Positions 1 to 11,178 of a stretch of 64,000 nt of DNA are shown here, in pieces. Source of the stretch: Coniferiporia sulphurascens. Its lineage: Eukaryota > Basidiomycota > Agaricomycetes > Hymenochaetales > Hymenochaetaceae. The stretch spans positions 868,001 to 932,000 of the forward strand of contig NBBA01000017.1 of assembly GCA_002794785.1 (NCBI GenBank), in the 5' to 3' direction. Within the stretch, counting starts at the first letter, position 1; every line of letters begins with the position of its first letter. A program made the translations under genes and the position numbers. The notes beneath the pieces were generated by a model. That model ran no database searches. It was not told where the DNA came from and saw nothing but the letters and a program-made list of their open reading frames with translations.

Positions 1-914
1 GTGGTGGTGGTGGCGGCCTGGGCCTTCTGGGCCTGTGGGGCCCGGGGGGTGGGCCGGTTTACGAGAGTTGAGACCTGTCATGAGATGGTGGCAACCTCTG
101 TGGACAGCTGTTTGACAATGTTGGTCAGCGCAGCCACATCGGGTGATACGTTAGTGGTTCCAGGGGTCCTGGTAAGGGCAGAGGGTTGGGTAGCGGTGGT
201 TGGGGTCCTTTGTTGGGGGCGAGCTGGGGCGAAGGGCACTGGCAGGGAGGCTTCCGCCCTCCCTCTTGCGATGTTGTAGGCCACCTCTATGTTGCGTGAG
301 ATGATGTATTGGGGGTCCTTCTCGTCTCTCAAAACTCTGGCGATGGTCTGTTGGACATTCCAGAGGAGGTCGCCTACAAACTTGGCCGCCGCATGGTCGA
401 TCTCATCGGGGTTGTAGCGGTGGGTCTTCCTATCGAAGTCCTCCAGCACTTGGGAAATTGCGTACATGAAGCCTGAAGTGTGCGGCTCGAACTGGGCTCG
501 AGGGCGGGGTCGGGGGGTGTGCGGGGACAGGTTCTCTGATGACCTCTTGTTGGTGAGTGGCGGTGACAGGGTGTGGGGGTTCTTGAGGATGTCTTCCATT
601 GCTCCCTGGTCGCTGACCGGGGGGTTGGAGCCTCCAGAGGGGGGGCGGCTTATGTGCTCAAATGTTCTGGTGAACTCCGTGTTCAAGACTCTGATGACGG
701 GGGATGGGGCGAGACGGAGCACGTCTGGGGATGACGCCAGGAGGCCTGGGTCGATTTGGGCAGGGGTGGGGGTTGTGCCGTGCATAGTGGCGGCAATGTT
801 GCCAGCAGCCACCCAATTGGCGGCCCTGTCGGCATCGGCGCTGGCCAATGAGGGAGGTGGGAGGGGTGGTTGAGTCGAGCGTAGAGCATTTCTGTATCCA
901 CTGGGGTTCGACAT
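1..914 (-). pseudogene. gag-like ORF1, family A, N-terminal part
   Basis: Starts MSNPSGYRNAL at 914 and runs leftward. It carries the Pro/Ser-rich N-terminus, the conserved GFMYAISQVLEDFD block and the region up to the Ala/Thr-rich linker. ORF1 proteins of this LINE class bind element RNA and form the RNP. A TGA at 78-80 interrupts the frame where sister copies read CGA or CGG (SISRQV). The frame then continues open to base 1, so the window edge, not a real end, truncates it. The zinc knuckles lie outside the window. Confidence 0.85.
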
Positions 915-971
915 GGGGGAGTTTTAGCTGCCTGCACTAGTTGATGGTGGTGGTTACTGATCAAGAAGGAT
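1..971 (-). mobile_element. LINE family A, 5' end, runs off the left edge
   Basis: Antisense copy holding the 57-nt leader (915-971) and the first ~300 codons of gag. Its outer end matches the other LINE starts (ATCCTTCTTGATC on the minus strand, ending at 971). It abuts a + strand family B gag at 972 without a visible target duplication. Confidence 0.88.
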
Positions 972-1010
972 GTCCATGGCTCCTTAGAAACTGGTGAGAC
1001 AGCCCCAGCA

Positions 1011-2687
1011 ATGGCGGTGGACCCCCATACCCCCCTGCAACAGGTGGGAGGCGCAAGCCTCGGGCAGAAACACTCCTTGGCCACCATGTCGCCTCTCACT
1101 CCGAGAGGACCCCCTGGCCGACAACATGAACAGCACACTGCAGGGTTCATGTACTCCCTCACCCGCGCCCTGGACAACTTCGACCAGCAAACCAGGGATG
1201 CCACTACTGAGACAATCGACATGAAGGCAGCACAATTTGTAGGCGACCTCCTATGGAATGTACAAAGGACGCTAGCCAACATAGAGCAAGACAGGACATA
1301 CCCCGACAACATCATTCACCGCAACGCGGTAATGGCCTACAACTTCACGAGGGAGGGGGCGGTAATTGCCCTCCCAGAACCCTTCGCCCCAGCTCGCCCC
1401 CCCCAAAGGGCCCCGGCCACCTCCGGGACCCCCAACACTGCCCCCGTGACCCCAGAAATGAGGGCGCTGACTGATGCAGTCAAGCGCCTGACTACTGACG
1501 TAGCTTCTATCTCATGTCAGATGGCCTCCATCAGCTCTAGGCCCGCCCCCAGACAACAGCAACAACAACAACAGCAACCCGCCCCTCAGGCTGCCATTCA
1601 GGCTGCCCCCACCTCCTATGCACAGGTCGCCGCAGCTGCGGCCCCCCCAACATCCACCAACCCAGCCCCAGTGGCCCCAGCTGCTGGAGCAGTCATCAAC
1701 CCGGCCCAGAAGAAGAAGAAACGCCAAAGGAAGGTGCCCCCACCACCCACAATGTACGCCAAGGACCCAACCTTGGTCCTCACCCCCACCATCGGCATAC
1801 AGGCCGAAAACCAGAAGTCAGCTATGGCCCTGACCAAAACATCCTGTGAGTTCTTCGCCTCCCTCCCCACTGCAGACCAAGTCCTGGTCCTTTCCTCTTC
1901 CTACAACATAAAGGGGAACATCGTGACCACATTTGCGGCACACCCATCTTCCGCTAACCTGACCACGGAGACGATCATTGACCATCACTCCGTGGCCTAC
2001 GCCTCCCACATGCACACAGAGTGCATAGCAGCAGGGATTAACGTCCCGGCTGCATTCTCTCTAACCCCCTCCAGAGTCTGCCCCCGGTCTGCACTGTGCA
2101 TCTCCATGGTGCCCTGCAAAGACTTCCTGTTCGGCCAGAATGGACACACCATCAACGAGAAGGCCCTCATGGCCGAAATCCGGCACAACCCAGCACTCCA
2201 CAACCTTGACTTTGTAGTCACCCCTCACTTTGCCGCCACCGAGGACCACCTGCCAACACTCGACAGGTGCCCAGTGGTCTTCTCCTTCGTAGATCCCGAC
2301 GGCACCATATGCGAATGCCTCCTCAAGAGACCCCACGTCTGGATGTTCGGATCCACCCTCCGACTCTCAGTCCCACCGGTCCGCCCCACCCTCACTCAAT
2401 GCGAGAGGTGCCAGGGTTTAGGCCATGGAACCAAGGGCTGCCGAGCCCAACCCTGTTGCGCTGACTGCGCGGGTGCCCACCTGACCCGTAATCACCGCAA
2501 ATTGTGCACCCACTGCGCAACCAACGCAGTGCCCGAAGGCAACACATGTCCCCACCCCCGCCTATGCAACAACTGCAAGGGCGACCACCCTGCCACCCTA
2601 CCGGCTTGCCCTAAGAAGAGGTGTTACCGCCAAATCGAAGAGGCCCTCACCGCCGACCCCATTGACAATCAGATGGAGGAAATATGA
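1011..2687 (+). CDS. gag-like ORF1, family B (5'-truncated, otherwise open)
   Basis: Open for 558 codons from ATG 1011; the frame is also open upstream to 972, so the true N-terminus is missing. It has a polyQ tract near residue 185, an Ala/Pro-rich linker, a basic KKKKRQRK patch, and a C-terminal cluster of zinc knuckles: CERCQGLGHGTKGC (C-x2-C-x4-H-x4-C), a CADCAGAHLTRNH-type repeat and CNNCKGDHPATLPAC. These support nucleic-acid binding as in LINE ORF1 proteins. This is the longest uninterrupted family B gag in the window. It ends ATATGA, overlapping the ORF2 start by 4 nt. Confidence 0.9.
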   Translation: MAVDPHTPLQQVGGASLGQKHSLATMSPLTPRGPPGRQHEQHTAGFMYSLTRALDNFDQQTRDATTETIDMKAAQFVGDLLWNVQRTLANIEQDRTYPDNIIHRNAVMAYNFTREGAVIALPEPFAPARPPQRAPATSGTPNTAPVTPEMRALTDAVKRLTTDVASISCQMASISSRPAPRQQQQQQQQPAPQAAIQAAPTSYAQVAAAAAPPTSTNPAPVAPAAGAVINPAQKKKKRQRKVPPPPTMYAKDPTLVLTPTIGIQAENQKSAMALTKTSCEFFASLPTADQVLVLSSSYNIKGNIVTTFAAHPSSANLTTETIIDHHSVAYASHMHTECIAAGINVPAAFSLTPSRVCPRSALCISMVPCKDFLFGQNGHTINEKALMAEIRHNPALHNLDFVVTPHFAATEDHLPTLDRCPVVFSFVDPDGTICECLLKRPHVWMFGSTLRLSVPPVRPTLTQCERCQGLGHGTKGCRAQPCCADCAGAHLTRNHRKLCTHCATNAVPEGNTCPHPRLCNNCKGDHPATLPACPKKRCYRQIEEALTADPIDNQMEEI

Positions 2688-2788
2688 TAGATACAATATC
2701 TATCCTGCAGTGGAACACTGCCCGCTCATTAGCGGTGATACATTCCCTCATTCCTGTCCTTACAACTGACCCATCCCCCCCACACCTC
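2684..2788 (+). CDS. ORF2 start (endonuclease N-terminus), truncated
   Basis: Begins MIDTISILQWNTARSL at the ATG that overlaps the gag stop (ATGA). It keeps only ~35 codons of the APE-type endonuclease before the next LINE leader begins. The sequence breaks just before the conserved IQEPPWYQ motif, so this is a remnant. Confidence 0.75.
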
Positions 2789-2845
2789 ATCCTTCTTGAC
2801 CAGTAACCACCACCATTGACTAGTGTGGGCAGCTAAAACTCCCCC
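2789..2845 (+). promoter_or_regulatory. LINE 5' leader (probable internal promoter start)
   Basis: 57-nt leader beginning ATCCTTCTTGACC, then an ACCACCACCAT block and CAGCTAAAACTCCCCC just before the gag ATG. The same block begins the other full-length copies (antisense at 915-971 and 18718-18774; sense at 38314, 39142 and 55305), so it marks the true 5' end. Promoter function is inferred. Confidence 0.6.
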
Positions 2846-4888
2846 ATGTTGAACCCCAGTGGATACAGGAATGCTCTCTGATCGACTCGACCACCCCTCC
2901 CACCTCCCTCATTGGCCAGCGCCGATGCCGACAGGGCCACCAGGGCCGCTGCCAACTGGGTGGCCGCTGGCAATGTTGCCGCCGCTTTGCATGGCACAAC
3001 CCCCACCCCCACCCAAATCGACCCAGGCCTCCCGGCATTGTCCCTGGACACACTCCGTCTCACCCCATCCCCCGTCATCGGAGTCTCGAACACAGAATTC
3101 ACCCGCACATTTGAGCACGTCAGCCGCCCCCTGTCTGAAGGCTCCAACCCCCCCGCCAGCTCTAACGAGCAAGGTGAGATGGAGGCTATCCTCGAGAATC
3201 CGCACACTCCCTCACCACCGCTCACCAATAAGCACTCATCCGAAAACCTCTCCCCACACACCCCCCGACCCCGCCCACGAGCCCAGTTCGAACCGCACAC
3301 ATCGGGATTTATGTACGCCATCTCCAGAGCGCTAGAGGACTTCAACAGGAAGACCCACTGCTACAATCCTGCAGAGATCGACCGAGCTGCGGCTAAGTTT
3401 GTGGGCGACCTCCTCTGGAACATCCAACAGACCATCGCCGGCGTTTTGAGGGACGAGAAGGACCCCCAATACATCATCTCACGCAACATTGAGATGGCCT
3501 ACAACATCACTAGGGGGGGGGCGGAAGCCTCCCTACCAGCGCCCTTTGCCCCAGCTCGCCCCCAACAACGGACCCCGGCCACCACCTCACAACCCTCTGC
3601 CCTGATAAGGACCCCCGGAACCACTAACATGTCACCTGACATGACTGCTCTGACTAATATTGTCAAACAGCTCTCCACAGAAGTGGCCTCCATCTCCCGG
3701 CAAGTCTCCACGCTCGTCAACCGGCCTGCGCCCTGTGCCCCACAGACCCAGAAGGCCCAGGCCACCACCACCACCACCACCACCGCCCAGCCCGCTATCA
3801 CCACGGTGCCGACAGGCTCCTATGCACAGGTGGCGGCCGCCCCGGCCCCACCCACCACATCCAACCCCAGCCCCACTGCCCCAACCCAGGGCGCTGTGTT
3901 TACCACAGTGACCCATAAAAAGAAGAAAAAGCAACACCAGGTCCCACCCCCGCCCCTGGTCTACACCAAGGACCCAACCCTGGTCCTCATCCTGGCCGTC
4001 ATCCCCAAAACAGAACTCCAGCTCCCGGCCATGCGCCTCACGGCCACAGCACATGAGTTTTTCTCTTCCCTTCCCACTGCTGACCAGGTCACAGTCCTCA
4101 CATCCTCCTTCAATGTGAAGGGGAACCTCATGACCTCCTTTGCCAAGCGACCAGCCTCCACCTCTCCAGCCACCGACATGATCATAGATCATCACTCAGT
4201 GGCGTTTGCGGCCCATATGCGCGACAGATGCCTATCCACAATGGCCGAACAAATCTCGGCCCACTTCACCCTCACCCCAGTCTGGGTCCGCCCAAGGTCC
4301 GCCCTCCACATCTCTATGGTGCCATGCGTGGACTACCTCTTCGGCCAAAACGGACACACCATTTCCCCGAAGGCCCTCATGGCCGAAATCCGGAATAACC
4401 CAGCACTCCACACCCTCGACTTTGTAGTTGACCCACACTTTGCCGCCACAGAGGATCACCTACTGACCCTCCAGAAATGCCCTGTGGCCTTCTCCTTCTC
4501 CGACCCCGATGGCTCAATATGTGCACAGCTCCTTAGGCACCCACGAGTTTGGCTGTTCAGATCCGCCCTCTCCCTCTCCGTCCCGCCCTACCACCCCAGC
4601 CTCACCCAATGTGAGCACTGTCAGGGCCTAGGACATGGGACAAAAGGCTGCCACGCCCAGCCCTGCTGCGCGGATTGCAGAGGGGGGCATTTATCCCACA
4701 ACCACCGTAAGTCATGCGCATCATGTGCTACCAAAGCCATCGAGGGCGACCATTGCCCTCATCCCCGCTACTGCACTAACTGCAAGGGCAACCACCCCGC
4801 TACCCTCCCTCAATGCCCCAAGAAATGGCGATTCCGCCAGATCCTAGAGGCAGTTGAGGGACCCGAAGACAAACACATGGAGGACTAA
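2846..4888 (+). pseudogene. gag-like ORF1, family A (one early stop)
   Basis: 681 codons from ATG 2846, with a single TGA at codon 12 (2879-2881); after it the frame is open to TAA 4886-4888. Order of parts: Pro/Ser-rich N-terminus, a conserved GFMYAISRALEDFN block, an Ala/Thr/Pro-rich linker with a (T)n run, the basic KKKKKQH patch, a conserved core (FGQNGHTISPKALMAEIR), then zinc knuckles CEHCQGLGHGTKGC, CADCRGGHLSHNH and CTNCKGNHPATLPQC. Translation from the downstream ATG at 2912 would give a 658-residue protein. The stop overlaps the ORF2 start as TAATG, a known arrangement for coupled stop/restart in the LINE SART1. Confidence 0.9.
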
Positions 4889-7800
4889 TGAATAGAGACA
4901 TCTCTATTCTTCAGTGGAATGCCGCCCGCTCACTAGCCACGGTCCATTCCCTTATTCTGATCCTCACCACTGACCTGTCCCCACCCACCATTATTTTGAT
5001 CCAGGAACCGCCATGGTATCAAATTGGCCTCCAACCCTCACTCACTGACCCAGCCGGCACACTGGTATTCAATGTCCTGTCCCTCCCAGGATACATAGCC
5101 ATCCTCCCCCCAGCCACCTGGCCAAGGGTAGTGATGTATGTATCCCGAACCATCCCAATAACTGCCTGGTCAGTCTTAGGCGCTGCATCCTTCAGCACCG
5201 ACATCCTCACCATCAAAATCCGATCACAACTGACAATCTGCCTCTGCAACTACTATGGCATGCACACACCGGATCATACCACCGCCACCCCCCTCTACCC
5301 CAGTGAGTCGTTCCTTTTTACACTCCCACCGGCTTTGGCCTCTACTCTCATGGTGGCTGGCGACTTCAACCATCGCCACCACTCATGGTCCGAACTCCTC
5401 GCTACCCAGCAGGAGAACTCGAGGGCCCAACCCCTTGATGACTTCTTCCGGGAGCACGGTCTTGCGCCAGCTCACCTTCCGGACTCAGACTCTAGGCCCA
5501 TCGACAATCGTTGGCGGTGCCCAATTGACATGATCTGGTCCCCCCCCCGCAATTAATCCCAACACAATCCTAGACTCGGGCACTTCAACTGCCTCTGCCT
5601 TGTCCGACCACATTATTCTACGATGGTCCTTGCCGTCTTGGCCTCCACCTCCCACCATCAAAACCCGCTGGCTATTACCGGCTGACAAGGAGGAGTGGAC
5701 CGACATTGCCTTTCCACTACTTGAAGCCACTTTCTTAATACAAGCGAACAACACCCTCACCCTCGACACCAAAGCGCAAAAAGTGGTCGACTCCATGATC
5801 GCCACTCTCACCCCCTTCATCTGCATCAGCAAGCCATCCAAAACCGAGGTCCCCTGGTGGACCCCGACATGCAAAACGCTCCTCCAGGCGATCTCAGCGG
5901 CCCCCACCCCCCTTCAACGGTTAGCAGCCTGCTGCGCATTCAAGCAAGGCATCCAGGTAGCAAAGTGAAATTTTTATGCAGAACAAGCAGACCAAGCAGA
6001 CGCTGCCAACATCTGGGGCTGGGCCAAACGAGGCCTCGGCAACCGACCATCACCGATCCCCTCGCTTAAAAAGCGAGATGGCACCTTCACCCAATCGGAC
6101 GACGAGAAAGGTGAGCTCTTCCGCACTACTTTCTTCATGCCCCTGCCACCCCAACAAGTGTCCAAAACGCCACCACCTCCCCCCCAACCAGCTGCCCTGC
6201 CCATACTCCTCTCGGAGCTTATGGGGGCACTGATTGACACCTCCAACTTGTCGGCCTCGGGCCTCTCGGGGATCGGCTACTGCCCTCTTAAATGGGTGGT
6301 GGACGCCTACCCCGAGGAGATCCTCACCCTTTTCAACAACTGTCTGCGCATGGGGCACCACCCCAAGTGTTGGCGGTCGGCAAAAGTGGTAATGCTCCGG
6401 AAGCCAAACAAGAAGGACCCTTTCTCACTGCGCTCGTACCGGCCCATCTCCCTCAAGGAGACCTTAGGGAAACTCCTCGAAAAGATAATAGCTAACCGGC
6501 TCCAGTTCCTCGCTAACACGAGGGATTGGCTGCCACCTAACCAATATGGGGGGCGCCAAGGACACTCTGTCTACGACGCCGCCCAGCACCTCTTACAGAT
6601 TGCGGAAAGAGCCCACGCCGAGGGCCGCATATGTTCGGTCCTTGCGGTCGACATACAAGGCTTCTTCGACTTGGTACACCCACAACTCCTCCACCGGCAA
6701 CTGCTGGACCTCCAGTGCCTGCCAGACATGGTGGACTGGTGCTTGTCCTTCATGACAGATAGGCAGGTAGCTATCGCCTTCAATGGCACCACCCTCCCAA
6801 CTGCCCAGAAACCCGACCTCGGCACCCCCCAAGGGTCACTGGTATCCCCTATCTTATCAACCATATTCGTGGGCGTGGTCCTCCGGAAGTTTCACCAAAC
6901 CAGCACCACCGCCCTCGCATATGTTGATGACCACCTCCTTGTGTGTGTGGGACCCAGCATGGCATCCAACTGCCAGCAATTGTCCAACGCATACCACCAA
7001 CTCAATGCCCACTTTGGGGCCATCGGTCTCAACATTGAAGCCGCCAAAACGGAAGCCCTTCACTTTCACCCACCCCGATGCCGTTCTGCTGCATATACCG
7101 ACTGGGACACCGCCAGAGTCTGGGTCGCCCCCACCACCCTTATCCGACCATCTATCCCCCTTTGTTGGCTGGGAATATGGTGGGATCCCGCCCTTACCTT
7201 CAAAGCCCACGTGGAGCACATGCGCTCCAAAGGCCTCTCCACCCTTGCTGCCCTCCGCATCCTGGGCAACACTGAACACAGAATCTCGGCCCTCCTCCTC
7301 CATCGACTATACACCGCTTGCATCCGCTCTGTCCTCACATGGGGCGCCCCGGTATGGTACCATGGCCGACACCAAAAAACACTAGTAAGCCGCCTGCAGG
7401 CAGTGTAAAACACGTCATGCAGGTGGATTCTCGGCGTCTATAAAGGTGCCTCCCCACACTCCACAAATTTCCTTTGTTCCCTCCCCCCCCTTTCATACTA
7501 TTTCGAATATGCTAAGACTCTCCACTCTCTGTGCCTCTGGCGCACCCCACACTCCATCGGTAGAAAGCAATATTATAAAAACATAACTAACCGTCCCTTT
7601 TCCACTTCTCTGCAGGTTTGGGTCCCTCGGGTACAACCGGTCCCTGCATACACTCATCCCCCATGGACGGATCCTCTGGCATTTACGAATGGACAGGTCT
7701 CATTTGCCACTCCTATCACTCCGGTCAGCAAAGATACCTGCAAGGAATTTGTGGGCACTGCACGCTCCCTGAGCACCCTCCCCCACCTCCAGGTCTTCAC

Positions 7801-8896
7801 TGATGGCTCCCGCATTGGCTCAAAATCTGGATCAGCAGTCTGCACCATGGAGGGCCTCACCCACCTTAAGTCCCGCCGGCTTGCCTCCCCTACCTGCGCA
7901 ACTGCCACGGACGCCGAGATTTTCTCCCTCACTTCCGCACCAAGCTGGGCTGCACACCATCTCCAAGAGCACCTGCTCACCGCATCTGACATCTTTTTCC
8001 TCTCAGATTCGCTGACTGCACTCCACCTGATCCACACATGGGCGCCAGTTCCAGGCGCGCACCTCCTCCACCAATGGAAGGCGGGGGTCCAGACTCTCTT
8101 GGACTCATACTCGGATCTTTCCGTTCACTTCATTTGGTGTCCGGGTCACTCAGACATCCCCGGGAATGAATGGGCAGACCACGAGGCAAAGTTTGCAACG
8201 AATCTCCCCCCATCCCCCCTAGCACCCTCCACCTCAGCTTTGAAAGAGGTCGCCGTCAACACCCTTATGGAGCGATGGTCCCTCTCACTTGCCCGTCCCC
8301 TAGCCTCGACAGCCGACAAATACCTAGCTGTCAATGGTGCCCCTTCTCACCACCCCCGAAAGCTCATTATGCAGTCGGTCGACCACCCCTGCCGGGAGCT
8401 CTCCACAGTCACCCAGGTTCTCTGTCGTGCCGGTCCCTATGGGGGTTACTGGCTGAGCTTTGACTCAGCCTACCGACACAGGCACGGCCTGATCTCGCAC
8501 TGCCGATGGCACAACCACCCCCCCTGGCCGGCCCAGTTGACAGCACATGTACTGGGAGGATGCTCCACCTTCTGCCCATGGATCCGCAAAGTCTGGCCCC
8601 CCCACGACCCACTTCTGACCCACCATGCTGAATGGGCCGATGAAAACTGTCTCCAGGTTCTACACCACTGGCTTAAGCTGACAGGGCACCTGAACTGCCT
8701 TTCAGACTGCACCTCCGCTGCCATCTGCCTGGCTTATGCGGTGATGGAGCAGGAGGGACACCCAACCAATGAAGATATGGACTTGGACCTCCTCCAGGAT
8801 TACATGAGTCGTATGCTTGGACCCCGTACCCAGGACCTGGACCTGGCTCTCTTGGAGCTTTCAGGTACGCTTCCCCCCTTTCCCTCTGATCTATGA
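4888..8896 (+). pseudogene. ORF2: endonuclease, reverse transcriptase, RNase H (near-intact)
   Basis: About 1,336 codons. The APE-type endonuclease (residues ~1-230) shows ILQWNAARS, LIQEPPWYQ, VAGDFNHRHHSW and a C-terminal SDH; it would nick target DNA. The reverse transcriptase (~500-760) shows KPNKKDPFS, VDIQGFFD, GTPQGSLVSP and the catalytic AYVDDHL. The RNase H (~960-1110) shows FTDGSR, TDAEIF, SDSLTALH and GNEWADHEAK. A conserved C-terminal region with HCRWHNHPPW follows. Lesions: a frameshift in a C-run (5540-5548), TGA 5966-5968 and TAA 7406-7408. All catalytic residues I can see are kept. Of the full ORF2s here, this and the one at 22875-26880 are least damaged. Confidence 0.92.
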
Positions 8897-9213
8897 ATGC
8901 CTTTCGGACTCTCTTGCGTATGTCCCGGCCGGTGCTCTCGCCCTCCCTTTCCTATTCTAAGCTACCCCCTTTTGCCTGATGTTGTCTGTTTGGCTTGGCC
9001 ATAGTAACACGTATTCCTCCCTCCTTCTGTCTATTTACTAATAGGGGCCCTTCCCACTCTGGCTCCCCACGGGGAGCAGGGCCCCCGCCCAGTTTTGTGC
9101 GTTGTGCGATGACCGGCGCCTCTGTTGTTATGTAGTTAGGGCCCCCCCTTCGGGGGGGCAGCTTGTAATTATGTAATACTGCAGGAATAATAATAATAAA
9201 TAAATAAATAAAA
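8897..9213 (+). other. LINE 3' UTR with two stem-loops and tail
   Basis: Outer stem GGGGCCCT 9044-9051 pairs with AGGGCCCC 9078-9085, enclosing an inner GCTCCCC/GGGGAGC hairpin. The terminal hairpin 9141-9159 is an 8-bp GC stem with a TTC loop. The conserved CTGCAGGAATAATAA motif and an A-rich tail follow. Probably the site recognised by the element's own reverse transcriptase (inference). Confidence 0.8.
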
Positions 9214-9424
9214 TTCGGCATGGTGGGTCGGAAGTGGGTCACGGGGAGGCCAGACCTTGTGGATCCAGGGGCGAAAAGTGCGACATCCCCCAATACATGG
9301 GCGGTCGACTGGGCTGGCCAGGGGGGGTGGTTGTGCCATCGGCAGTGCGAGATCAGGCTGTGCCTGTGTCGGTAGGCTGAGTCAAAGCTCAGCCAGTATC
9401 CCCCGTAGGGACCGGCATGGCAGA

Positions 9425-9681
9425 TATTAAATAAATATAACGAACGATATAAAAATAGTATGTGGTCATATGAACAACCACCTTACTAAGTGAACGATAA
9501 CGCAATGATAATGCCATATGATATAGGAGCTAGATAGTTATAGTAGTACTAGCCCACAGAACGTGTATATAAGGGGAGCTGGTCTCGCCCTAGAAATACA
9601 TCGGTTTACGCTGATAACCCACCTTGCCTGAACTTCACCACTGCACCTCATCATCTACCACAACGTGTGTAGATTTTAAGA
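9425..9681 (+). mobile_element. Short LTR-like element (possible solo LTR), copy 1
   Basis: 257 bp of AT-rich sequence inside LINE ORF2, flanked by the 5-bp duplication GCAGA (9420-9424 and 9682-9686). It begins TATTAAATAAA, ends ATTTTAAGA, and has a TATA-like GTATATAAGG near 9567. Removing it restores the host reading. The 5-bp duplication and internal TATA box fit a solo LTR, but the ends are not TG...CA, so a MITE-like element is possible. A second copy lies at 16756-17006. Confidence 0.65.
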
Positions 9682-11178
9682 GCAGAGAACCTGGGCGACT
9701 GCTGAGAGCTCCCGGCGGGGGTGGTCGACTGATTGCGCCATGAGCTTTCGGGGACGATGGGAAGGGATGCCGCTGATAGCCAGGTATTTATTGGCTGTTG
9801 AGGCGAGGGGGTGGGCGAGAGAAAGGGCCCAGCGCTCCATGAGGGTGTTGACGGCGGCCTCTTTCAGTGCGGAGGTGGAGGGTGCGAGGGGAGACGGGGG
9901 GAGATTCATTGCGAACTTTGCCTCGTGGTCTGCCCATTCATTCCCCAGGATGTCAGAGTGACCTGGACACCAGACGAAGTGAACGGCAAGATCCGGGTAA
10001 GAGTCCAAGAGAGTCTGGACCCCTGCCTTCCATTGGTGGAGGAGATGCATGCCTGGCACTGGCGCCCAGGTTCGGATCAGGTGGGGTGCCATCAGTGAAT
10101 CCGACAAGAAGAATATGTCGGATGTGACAGGCAGATGCTCCCGGAGATGGTGTGTGGCCCAGCTAGGCATGGAGGTGAGAGAGAAGATTTCTGCATCTGT
10201 AGCTGTAGCACAGGTGGGGGAGGCAAGCCGGTGAGACTTGAGGTGGGTAAGGCCTTCCATGGCACAGACTGCTGACCCAGACTTTGCGCCAATGTGGGAG
10301 CCATCGGTGAAAACCTGAAGGTGGGGGAGGGTGCTCAGGGAGTGTGTGGCACCCACAAATTCCTTGCGGGTGTCTTCACTGACTGGAGTGATTGGAGTGG
10401 CAAACGAGACTCGACCATTCATAAATGCCAGAGGATCTGTCCACAGGGGATGAGTGTATGCAGGGACCGGTTGTACCCGAGGGACCCGGGCCTGCAGAGA
10501 AGTGGAAAAGGGACAGTTAGTTACTGATTTATTATATCTTTTTCTACCGACAGAGTGTGGGGTGCACCAGAGGCGCAGAGAATGGAGGGTCTTAGCATAT
10601 TCAAAATAATAAGCGAGAGGGGGAAGGGAACAAAGAAAATTTGTTGAGAAGGGGGAGGCGCCTTTGTAGACGCCCAGAATCCATCTACAAGCCGTGTTTT
10701 GTACAGCCTGTAGGCGGCTTACTAGTGTTTTTTGGCGATGGCCATGATACCACACCAGAGCACCCCATGTAAGAACAGAGCAGACACAGGCGGTGTACAG
10801 TCAACGAAGGAGGAGGGCCGAGATTCTGCGTTCCGTATTGCCTAGAATGTGGAGGGCGGCAAGGGTGGAGAGGCCCTTAGAGCGCATGCGCTCTATGTGG
10901 GCCTTGAAGGTGAGGGCGGGATCCCACCAGATTCCCAGCCAGCGGAGCGGGATAGAGGGTCGGATTAATGTGGTTGGTGCGACCCACACCCCGGCAGTAT
11001 CCCAGTTGGCATAGGCGGCTGATCGGCGTCAGGGTGGGTGAAAGTGTTGGCATTCCGTTTTGGCAGCTTTGATGTTGAGACCGATGGCACCGAAGTGGGC
11101 ATTGAGTTGATGGTAGGCGTTGGACAATTGCTGGCAGTTGGATGCCATGCTGGGTCCTATGCACACTAGGAGGTGGTC

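Larger units (their letters stand above)
972..2788 (+). mobile_element. LINE family B fragment: gag plus start of ORF2
   Basis: Sense fragment truncated at both ends. The left side abuts the antisense family A leader at 971. The right side passes into the leader of the next LINE at 2789 through the shared bases ATCCTT. It has no tail. It may be a template-jump product attached to the following LINE, or the remnant of a target. Confidence 0.75.
2789..9213 (+). mobile_element. Full-length LINE family A (nearly intact)
   Basis: Complete structure: leader, gag 2846-4888, ORF2 4888-8896, 3' UTR with two stem-loops, and an AAT/AAAT tail ending near 9213. About 6.4 kb. The right flank is an antisense ORF2 C-terminus, the left flank a family B fragment, and I see no matching target duplication. 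One early gag stop, one ORF2 frameshift and two ORF2 stops separate it from an intact element. Confidence 0.92.

Noticed and set aside
2789..9213. Clean insertion of this full-length LINE with a target duplication.
   Set aside because: Flanks (sense family B ORF2 on the left, antisense ORF2 C-terminus on the right) do not match each other.
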